From the NCBI GenBank assembly GCA_023052935.1, contig CM041298.1:64784217-64848216 (forward strand): a stretch of DNA of 64,000 nt. The letters are read 5' to 3'. Below, piece by piece: positions 55,800 to 64,000 of this stretch. The DNA is from Piezodorus guildinii (Eukaryota; Arthropoda; Insecta; Hemiptera; Pentatomidae). The first letter of the stretch is position 1. Each line of letters begins with the position of its first letter. Made by a program: the position numbers and the translations under genes. Under the pieces are notes generated by a model. The model saw only the letters and a program-made list of their open reading frames with translations. It did no database searches and had not been told where the DNA came from.

Positions 55800-55897
55800 T
55801 ATACACACACACACACACAACACATATACATTTTTTTTTTTAATTTATTTATTTGATATTATTTTTAATTTATTTATTTATTTATTATTATTATTTA

Positions 55898-55970
<73 letters not shown>
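55800..55970. repeat. Simple-sequence cluster: (CA)n, TTTA-rich, (AT)n, then about 49 T
   Basis: CA run at 55803-55819, TTTATTTA words, AT run near 55897-55920, then T from 55921 to 55969. The T run is the tail of the LINE at 55971-56582 written in reverse. Confidence 0.85.
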
Positions 55971-55974
<4 letters not shown>

Positions 55975-56582
55975 GCGTTACTTAAAAGTACTACAATTGT
56001 AAAACAGAACAATGTTAGCCATTAAGCCACCTAGAGGCTAGAGCACCTTAATTAATTTGGTTTCTTTTAGGAATCTGATCAGTCTGGTTATGACATCCTC
56101 GCAGTCCAAAAGTGACTCTTTGAGAGCTCGGCCAAGCTTGTACTCCTGCATAAGACTTTCGTAATCCGGGCATTCCTCTATGATATGTTTGACGGTTATG
56201 GTTGTCTGACATCTATTGCATATTGGTTGTGGGTCTTTCGTGATGAGATGAATATGAGTGAGTCTTGAGTGGCCTATTCTTAATCTTGTTAGAGCAGTTT
56301 CTTCTCTCCGTGTTGCTCTCACTGAAGTCTTCCATCGGTGTGTATCTGGTTTTATCTTCTTTAGCTTGTTATTATCTACGGTGTCCCACATCCTTTGCCA
56401 ATCAGCTTTAGTATCCGAGCGTAACCATATTTTAATGTCGGCTTTAATGGCAACTGGAACGATATCTTGTTGACTAAGTGCGGCTTCTTTTGCTGATTTG
56501 TCAGCTATCTCGTTGTATTTAATCCCCACGTGGGAAGGGGTCCAGAGGAATCCGACATCTTTTTTGAGTGTATACAATGTCA
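55971..56582 (-). pseudogene. I-like LINE: RNase H C-terminal half, 3' segment with A tail
   Basis: Minus strand: LTLYTLKKDVGFLWTPSHVG near 56570, then IKYNEIADKSAKEAALSQQD, RREETALTRLRIGHSRLTHI near 56290, C-x2-C...HIIEECP near 56220-56170, and a stop at 56038 after IRFLKETKLIKVL. Uninterrupted frame. Same family as 7891-9329. The upstream part of the RNase H domain lies in the opposite orientation at 56583-56697. Confidence 0.8.
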
Positions 56583-56697
56583 AAAGAGGGAGACAAATAT
56601 ATAGTTTGCAGTGACTCTCTCCCAGCACTACAAAGCCTACTGGAACTATACAGCGATCACCCATTAGGCATGGTGGAGAGCAGTATCCAGCGGTACC
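56583..56697 (+). pseudogene. Inverted 5' piece of the same LINE (RNase H)
   Basis: Plus strand: KYIVCSDSLPALQSLLELYS then DHPLGMVESSIQRYQLL, the RNase H segment with the third catalytic Asp. In protein order it belongs just before TLYTLKKDVGFLW of 56582-55971, so this 115-bp piece is inverted. Confidence 0.75.
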
Positions 56698-56934
56698 AAC
56701 TCCTGGCATGAAGTCAGCGTCCGTTATTAAGGTCTTTCATCCAACTCTTTATTATTATTCTGTGGGCATTACCAGGCATAAATGCCGTCGATAAGCGTAT
56801 TCGGATGTCCTTTTAGTTTGTCGTGGAACCGTTTGCTCATTGACTTGATGTGTCAATGTGCTCATTGACAGTTCGCATGTAAAAATCAGTAAGTGAAGTT
56901 ATATTACTGACGCACTATGGTGTTTTTGTTGTTG

Positions 56935-57265
56935 TTCTGGAAGTTTTATTTGTTGGAAGTTTTCGAGAAAATTTTAAAAAAGGTGCAAAATGTATGGTAT
57001 AAAATGGCTCTTCCGGTTCGCCAATTTTGATGAAAAAGTTGCTGTAATAACTCAGGCATATACTCTTCTAAAATAGTAAATTCCAGTTTAATGAAAATAA
57101 TCGTCTTAGGGATGACTTACATACTGACGTTTTTGCGGGACTTGGCTATTTGGACTCAAGGGACCTTATAACTTGTATATCCGGTGAAAACTCTAATTCG
57201 AAAATTTTCACGACCCCAGTACTTACTATATATCTCTTATATAGATAAGTAAAAGTAAAGTGCTT
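56935..57265 (+). mobile_element. Family A fragment (right half)
   Basis: GCAAAATGTATGGTATAAAA, CTCTTCCGGTTCGCCAATTT, TTGGACTCAAGGGACC and ATATAGATAAGTAAAAGTAAAG form the right half, without the CA tract. Confidence 0.65.
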
Positions 57266-57694
57266 CATTAGTTTTTATTTAGCTTACTTATTAGTTAATT
57301 ACATTTTTTTTTTATCTTCGTCATTGAAAAGGTTCCCAAGTGGATAGAGCATTGACAATGACTGTCTTGCTCTGCTTGTTAGTAGTCCGTCAAAAAACAG
57401 TTCAGATTAGTTGCTTGCTATGTGACTAACCCCTAACATTTTATTAATCGTTTAATTTTAACCTTCTTTATTTTATTTAACTTTCTAATTTTTATTATTT
57501 ATTGTGTTAATTTTTCAAAACATACATGGTGACTCGAAAAGTTGGTTGATAAATACTTTTTTTTAACTATTTTCTAATATTTATTTACTATCATCTCCTT
57601 ATATTAATCACGCTATCAACTATTTAATATTCAACTTACCTCAAATCTTTTCCGAAGAAAGTCTGTATAATTTAGAAAGTATATATTTTTTCCT
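57266..57694. other. Unassigned AT-rich spacer
   Basis: Nothing recognised. Confidence 0.35.
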
Positions 57695-59228
57695 ATTTAT
57701 TTATTTGATTACAGTTTTAGGTGCCGTGTACAACAACAAAGGTTAGAGGCACCGTGGTCATAAACTATTTACAGAGATGGATACAATTTATTTTTTTTCA
57801 GAAAAATTAACAAACTTTCTTGATTCTTTTGGTCCACTGTTTCCTTATAACTTTGTAGAAGAGACCATGTTCAGCCTGAACTATACAGTGGGCATTCCAT
57901 CAGGATGTGTTCCACAGTTAGCTCTAAGTCACAGCGCAGGCATCTCGGCTGAGGTTTCCCTTCAAGCAGGTGCCCATGTGTCAGTCTGGTGTGTCCAATC
58001 CTCAACCGTGTTATTATTGATTGCTCCATGCGTTGTCCAACTATCTGAGGTAGTGGTCGCGAAACTCCAAAGTTTCGCTTTAACTTTTTGTTCTCCGGAA
58101 CCTTAGACCAATAGTTGCACCATGCTTCTTTGCATTGCTTAAGTATGGCTGAGTTGAAGTCAGTCCGTATCGTCTTGACGTTGGGAATAGGAAAGATGGA
58201 ACATGCTTCTTTTGCGCCTGTGTCAGCCAGTTCATTCCCCGTAATTCCTACGTGGCTTGGCACCCAGATAAATATAATTTTTCTTTTTGTTTTAAATATT
58301 AAATTCGAAATGTGAAATATTAATTGATTTCCTGAATAATGAAAATTTTGGATTCCCTGGAGAGCCGAATAGGAGTCACTGCAAATTAGAAATTGACTGT
58401 GGGCTAAGTCTTCAATTAAAGTCAAGGATAGGTAAAGAGCAAAAAGCTCGGACATGTATACCGAATAAATGGAAGGGAGGCTGTACCGAACGGTCTCATT
58501 AGGTAAAACAACAGAACAGCCGACTTTATCTAGATGTTTAGACGCATCAGTATAAATACAGGTATAGTCTTGATAGGTGGCTAAGAGAGCTAGAAAGCTT
58601 TGTTTTAAGATTTCTGGAGGATTCGTTGATTTTGATATGGGTTTCAAAGAAATATCGAAGGTTGATGGGATACTTGTCCAAGGAGGTAAGGGGTTTGGAG
58701 TGGAAACATAAAATTTTGGCAAAGGATGTGTGTCAGATAGTGGAGGGTAGTTAGAAAGGCGGGAGGGTAAGTTATATCGTGAAAAGTCGAAGAAGTCCGG
58801 CGTTGTTTTTAAGCAACCGAGAAATTTTAAGAGAAGATAGTGCCTACGGAGCTCTAGGGGCCACTCATCGGCTTCCCACAGTATGCTACTGATAGGACTA
58901 GTCCTGAAAGCCCCGGTTGCTCTACGAATCATTGCGTGGTGAACAGGGTCCAACCTACTTAATATTTTTTTGGATGCATCCCCGTAAATTTCGCAAGCGT
59001 AATCAGAGACTGGAATTAACAAGCACCTATATAGTCTCAGCAAAGAGATTCTATCGCAGCCAAAGATTGAACCTGAGATTTTTCATAATATTGCATCTTT
59101 TAGATAGTTTAGCCAAAAGAGCATCAACGTGTAATCTCCAGGTCAATCTTGAATCAAATGTGACTCCTAAATATTGAATAGAGTCAGCCCTATTCAGACG
59201 ACGATTCCCAAGGTAGACTGAAAATGGT
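57695..59228 (-). pseudogene. I-like LINE ORF2: RNase H and C-terminus (copy A of a tandem duplication) and 3' end
   Basis: Minus strand from 59043: LLRLYRCLLIPVSDYACEIY, SSILWEADEWPLELRRHYLL, then RNase H with YTDASKHLDKVG (D), YMSELFALYLSL (E), CSDSYSALQ (D) and VPSHVGITGNELADTGAKEA. ITRLRIGHTRLTHGHLLEGK and C-x2-C...HILMECPLYSSG follow. A TGA at 57871 interrupts the frame, which otherwise continues (TWSLLQSYKETVDQKNQ) to a stop near 57775. AATCAAATAAATAAATAGG near 57695-57715 is the 3' tail. Confidence 0.8.
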
Positions 59229-60467
59229 TGTGTCCAATCCTCAACCGTGTTATTATTGATTGCTCCATGCGTTGTCCAACTATCTGAGGTAGTGGTCGCG
59301 AAACTCCAAAGTTTCGCTTTAACTTTTTGTTCTCCGGAACCTTAGACCAATAGGTGCACCATGCTTCTTTGCATTGCTTAAGTATGGCTGAGTTGAAGTC
59401 AGTCCGTATCGTCTTGACGTTGGGAATAGGAAAGATGGAACATGCTTCTTTTGCGCCTGTGTCAGCCAGTTCATTCCCCGTAATTCCTACGTGGCTTGGC
59501 ACCCAGATAAATATAATTTTTCTTTTTGTTTTAAATATTAAATTCGAAATGTGAAATATTAATTGATTTCCTGAATAATGAAAATTTTGGATTCCCTGGA
59601 GAGCCGAATAGGAGTCACTGCAAATTAGAAATTGACTGTGGGCTAAGTCTTCAATTAAAGTCAAGGATAGGTAAAGAGCAAAAAGCTCGGACATGTATAC
59701 CGAATAAATGGAAGGGAGGCTGTACCGAACGGTCTCATTAGGTAAAACAACAGAACAGCCGACTTTATCTAGATGTTTAGACGCATCAGTATAAATACAG
59801 GTATAGTCTTGATAGGTGGCTAAGAGAGCTAGAAAGCTTTGTTTTAAGATTTCTGGAGGATTCGTTGATTTTGATATGGGTTTCAAAGAAATATCGAAGG
59901 TTGATGGGATACTTGTCCAAGGAGGTAAGGGGTTTGGAGTGGAAACATAAAATTTTGGCAAAGGATGTGTGTCAGATAGTGGAGGGTAGTTAGAAAGGCG
60001 GGAGGGTAAGTTATATCGTGAAAAGTCGAAGAAGTCCGGCGTTGTTTTTAAGCGACCGAGAAATTTTAAGAGAAGATAGTGCCTACGGAGCTCTAGGGGC
60101 CACTCATCGGCTTCCCACAGTATGCTACTGATAGGACTAGTCCTGAAAGCCCCGGTTGCTCTACGAATCATTGCGTGGTGAACAGGGTCCAACCTACTTA
60201 ATATTTTTTTGGATGCATCCCCGTAAATTTCGCAAGCGTAATCAGAGACTGGAATTAACAAGCACCTATATAGTCTCAGCAAAGAGATTCTATCGCAGCC
60301 AAAGATTGAACCTGAGATTTTTCATAATATTGCATCTTTTAGATAGTTTAGCCAAAAGAGCATCAACGTGTAATCTCCAGGTTAATCTTGAATCAAATGT
60401 GACTCCTAAATATTGAATAGAGTCAGCCCTATTCAGACGACGATTCCCAAGGTAGACTGAAAATGGT
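59229..60467 (-). repeat. Second copy (B) of a 1,239-bp tandem duplication inside the LINE ORF2
   Basis: 57990-59228 and 59229-60467 align at a constant offset of 1,239 bp. I see only about three substitutions (for example AAGCAACC/AAGCGACC and CCAATAGTTG/CCAATAGGTG). The duplication covers the end of RT through most of RNase H. The junction has 4 bp of shared TGTG and is out of frame, ending the copy B frame after RLRIGH in an unrelated HFQSTLGIVV tail. Confidence 0.9.
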
Positions 60468-61558
60468 TGTGCACAATTCCGTATTTTACAGAAATTGACT
60501 GCAGTTGATTTCGTAAGGCTAAACCTAAAACTATGACTAGAGGCCCAGGTTTCCAGATTTTGTAATGTTCCCTGAATCACATGTTCTCCAAATTTTACGT
60601 CGGTAGAGCTGTAGTAAATGAGTACGTCATCCGCGTATAGTGCGACTCTAACAGGTCTTGTTATGAAATTTCTTATGTCATTAATGGGAATGTTAAAAAG
60701 GGTAGGGCTTAAGACAGATCCTTGTGGTACTCCGTTAGGTAGATCAAAATTTTCAGAAAATGTGAAGCTAGCTCGAACATTGAAATTTCTATTGGTAAGA
60801 AATATTTTTATAAATGAGAGAAGGTTACCTGAAATGCCCCAATTTTGTAAAGATTCTAAAATTTTGGTTCTCCGACACGAATCGAAAGCACTTTCCAGAT
60901 CTAAGAATACCGCGAATACATGCTGATTTTTGGCAAATAATGATTTTAAGAATTCGTTAAATTTGAAAAGAAGGTGTGTAGTTGATTTGTATTTCCGAAA
61001 CCCACATTGTTCTTTGTCCAGAATTTTTCGGGTTTCTAACACCCAGAGAAGGCGGCAATTAATCATTTTTTCGGCCAACTTACATAGAACCGATGTGAGT
61101 GCAACAGGTCTGTAGCTATGAATTAATTTCGGGTCTTTATTGGATTTAAGTAAAGGAATTACGGTGGCCGATGACCATGTTCTGGGGAAAGATTTATTGA
61201 TCCACAAATTATTAATCAATCGGAGTAACAGATCGATAACTACTGTAGGGGACTTTTTAATAAAGTCAATATGAACCTGGTCCGGACCTGGAGATTTCGA
61301 ACGAGAAGTATTTATACTGTGTTGAAGCTCTTCCATTGTAAAAGGTAAGTTGTACGCCTCGGGGTCATGATTAGAGATAATGGTCGGTTGTAATTGGTTT
61401 TGATCAGGTGTGAATGGATTTTTTGAAATGTCGCGCAAGTATCGTCCAAAGGCATTGGCTATATCTGTAGGCTCGGTAAATGTGTCATCATTGTAAGTTA
61501 AGAGACGCGGAATCCTATTTATTGGCCTCCCTTTAATGGCTCTTATCTTATTCCACAC
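60290..61558 (-). pseudogene. I-like LINE ORF2: reverse transcriptase
   Basis: Open frame of 422 codons. IIPLLKSNKDP-type motif (ATVIPLLKSNKDPKLIHSYR) near 61140, FLDLESAFDSCRRTKILESL near 60880, LPNGVPQGSVLSPTLFNIPI near 60720, VALYADDVLIYYSSTD near 60630, and IQYLGVTFDSRLTWRLHVDA near 60400. The catalytic residues look intact. The frame ends after FNLWLR because of a one-base shift near 60285; RNase H continues in another frame. The same shift is in both duplicated copies. Confidence 0.85.
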
Positions 61559-61599
61559 AACTTTTGGAGAGATGGTAGATGAAATGGAGGATATAAAGT

Positions 61600-62616
61600 T
61601 TAACCATGATGTTTTTTTCGCCTGGTTAATAACCCATCGAGCTCTGCTTTGGACTTTTGATAATCGATATGATTACTCAAAGAAGGTCGAGATTTGAGCT
61701 GCTTTAGGGCCTTATGCCTTATTGTCAAGGCAACGCGACACTCAGTTGTCCACCATGGGACCTTTCTTAAATGTTTTGGGGTTTTAGTTACAGGGACGAA
61801 TTGTTTAGCAATTTGAACAAGGGTAGATGAAAAGTTTTCAAGATTTTTTCCGTGGCATGGTGAAATTTTAAAGTCTTTAAAATGGTCATGACAGGTTCGT
61901 GTATATTGATCCCAATCAGCTTTGTCGATCCTCCATCTTCCAACAAAGTGTGGGAGAAATGGGAAGATTTCCAGAGATAGCAAAAGAGGCATATGATCAC
62001 TGCCGGCGAGATCACAATGAAAATAAGACTGAGGGATGTTAGGAAATGAACGAGAGGCTAAACAGAGGTCAATGGAGGTCCAAGATTGGTTGGCTCGGCT
62101 ATAGAAATAGGGTTCGCACGGGCTACACAATATTAGAGAGAATGCATCTATTACAGCCTCAATATTTTTTCCCCTGGCATCCGTTTTCCTATTAATGTCC
62201 CATGTCGGACTGTGGGCATTCATATCTCCCATCAAAAGGAATGGAGATGGAAGTTCGAGAAGGAGGTCACGTAAATCATTGTAAGTAACTGTGTCAGTAG
62301 GGTGTAAGTAAATCGAACAGATCGTGAACTGTATAGAAAGATGGACTTCAGCGGCTAAAGCTTCTATTTTAGAATTTAAATTAATCTCAGTGTAACCGAT
62401 ACCTTTTTGAAATGCAAGAGTGACCCCACCGCTAGCCCGAGCTGACCGAGAGGTGGTCCTATTGATGCAGTTATAGGTTTGTTGTAAGATGGATTGGTTG
62501 TCTTTCAGATGGGTTTCTTGAAAAGAAACAATTGAGGGATTATATCTGGATATTAAATATTGTAAGTCATTATAATGGTGAAATACACCATCACAGTTCC
62601 AATTAAGAATTAACAT
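61600..62616 (-). pseudogene. I-like LINE ORF2: APE-type endonuclease
   Basis: Starts at ATG 62616, 53 bp after the end of ORF1. NWNCDGVFHHYNDLQYLISR, IVSFQETHLKDN (catalytic E), LLMGDMNAHSPTWDINRK, QSWTSIDLCLAS and LAGSDHMPLLLSLEIF carry the usual endonuclease residues. The frame closes at 61600 just after an A7 run (61608-61614 region) where a one-base change would join it to the RT frame. Confidence 0.85.
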
Positions 62617-62669
62617 GTGTTTTATTAGAAAAAGATAAAAAAGCGGTAGGTTATATTTAACATGTACGG

Positions 62670-64000
62670 TTATATCAGCGTATCATCATTTTTACTTATA
62701 TCTGATGTGTTCTTAATATGATTTTGAAGTGCTTTTATGACTTTAGTAAACCTGGTTTTTAAACTTTTTGTAGGAAGAGAAGGGTATAGGTCGGAAAACA
62801 TTTTAATTGTAGAATCCAGATCGTTTGTTATTTCCATGGTTGCTGATACTGGATCTTTAGTTATGATGGAATTTTCTAGCAGCGTGAGTAACTGATTAAA
62901 CGAAAGAGGATAGTTTTTATCCGGGGCATCAAGGAGTTGTTTTATAGGGAGTAAAGTGTCAGCTAGGGTATTTTTGTCGGAACTAGTCTGGTTAGTTGTA
63001 GTAATTGGATTACTATTACCTACCACCGGTGTTTGATTCAGACCGACACTAGCGCTGTCTACGGTGGTTTGGTGCTCTATTGGTATTAAATTTTTATTTT
63101 TATTTTGATTTAAGCCAGCATCTGGTACCCGTTGGTTAACCTGTTCCTCGATAGAAGGTGAAACGTCAGTGGGATCGGCTGAATTTATTTTCGAACCGTT
63201 ATCTGTAACTCAGAATGAGTTATCAATTGCGGGTGTTGAAACAATGGAATTTAAGTTAACCTTACTATGGGCAATCGAAAGTTTATCTTTGCCTGTATTT
63301 TCATTTAATGCCGGAAATTCGTTGAGTGCTGGCGGTTCATTGGGTTTGTTATCAGAACGGAGAGTGGGGCACTGTGAGGTGAAATGCCCCTCTTTTTTGC
63401 ACCTATAACACGCCCCTGTATCCTCATTAAAGAAAACACAAAACGACCCTTCTTCGGTTTTAATCACTAAAGATTCTGGGAGACTTTCGCGACTTTCAGG
63501 AGTGATATAAACTTGTCTCCTCCAGCTTAAAATGTGGGAAAAAACAGATTTTTGGACACCTACAGACAGGAATTGAACTGGTGACACAGGCGTAACCTTA
63601 AATTGTTTCAATGCCTCTTCTATCGCACTGTGGGGTATGCCTGGTTCTACATTGGATATTAATATTCTTTTAGCAGGGTTAATCAGCCTTCTAATTGGTA
63701 TTATATTATCCTCTAGTTTCAAGGAAGTATTTGTCTCTATTAATTTATCCACGTGATCTTTAGAACTAAGGTGAATACAGATGCGGTTGTTGGAAATTCT
63801 TGAGGCAAACCTAATGTCCCTTGGAGCAACGAATTCTGAGAGTTTCTCTAGATATTCTATTAATTTAATGCCGTCAATACTGTTAAAAACAATAGCTTGG
63901 TCTCGCTTCGGGAATGATTCTACTTTCTTAGAGGTTATGGAGGCAAAGGTCTTACCTTCGGTACCTGGTTTCGTCGCATTCTGGTCTGTGATAGATTCAG
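62670..64000 (-). pseudogene. I-like LINE ORF1 (gag-like, CCHC), partial, one premature stop
   Basis: In one frame from the window edge to the stop at 62670: FPKRDQAIVFNSIDGIKLIE near 63900, NRICIHLSSKDHVDKLIETN, GIPHSAIEEALKQFKV, WRRQVYITPESRESLP, and a zinc knuckle CYRCKKEGHFTSQC near 63395-63360. A single TGA at about 63210 splits it. After it the frame continues with an acidic, low-complexity tail and LYPSLPTKSLKTRFTKVIKA. Typical of ORF1 nucleic-acid-binding proteins of I-type LINEs. The 5' end is outside the window. Confidence 0.8.

Noticed and set aside
57777..58106. Plus-strand frames 57777-58106, 58115-58315 and 59354-59554
   Set aside because: Antisense of the RNase H domain; the last two are identical only because of the tandem duplication.

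Overview
The window is eukaryotic, AT-rich and intron-like, dense in transposable elements. The mix of LINEs, mariner relics and tRNA-derived SINEs, together with the only host coding sequence I recognise, points to an insect or other arthropod. That coding sequence is one 134-bp exon (44583-44716, + strand). It encodes the start of the second immunoglobulin domain of a Beaten-path (Beat)-like cell-adhesion protein, so most of the 64 kb is probably introns of a beat-family gene. There are no operons, CRISPR arrays or prokaryotic signals, and no stand-alone tRNA or rRNA gene.

Layout. 1-1.1 kb: 3' part of an RTE-like LINE whose reading frame is still open at the window edge. 1.3-16.9 kb: copies of a ~0.85-1.0 kb interspersed repeat, called family A here, mixed with LINE relics; one family A copy holds a LINE with a twin-priming inversion and a 14-bp target-site duplication (TSD). 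16.9-21.8 kb: mariner relics, a 144-bp foldback MITE and a fairly long jockey-type LINE. 22-36 kb: LINE 3' ends, Penelope-like termini with hammerhead-ribozyme-like motifs, and family A copies. 36.4-43.8 kb: two long copies of a CR1-like LINE (family H) and a jockey relic split by a poly-T-tailed SINE. 44-45.5 kb: the Beat exon and a complete tRNA-derived SINE. 46-50.8 kb: a large inverted repeat with arms of about 1 kb. 50.8-57.3 kb: nested LINE relics, including a second twin-priming candidate. 57.7-64 kb: a nearly complete I-like LINE on the minus strand, with ORF1 running off the window. Its ORF2 carries a near-identical 1,239-bp tandem duplication.

Most elements are broken by frameshifts, stop codons or lost catalytic residues. 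The nesting order can be read in several places because the host repeat has other copies in the window that show the empty site. The most interesting items are: (1) family A, with subterminal inverted repeats (ACTTTCACTTAC), a 3' palindrome and an internal CA microsatellite, an architecture like non-autonomous Helentrons; (2) two twin-priming structures; (3) hammerhead-like motifs at Penelope-like termini; (4) conserved terminal hairpins in two LINE families; (5) a SINE with a poly-T tail. Family and clade names come from motif recognition by eye, without any database search.
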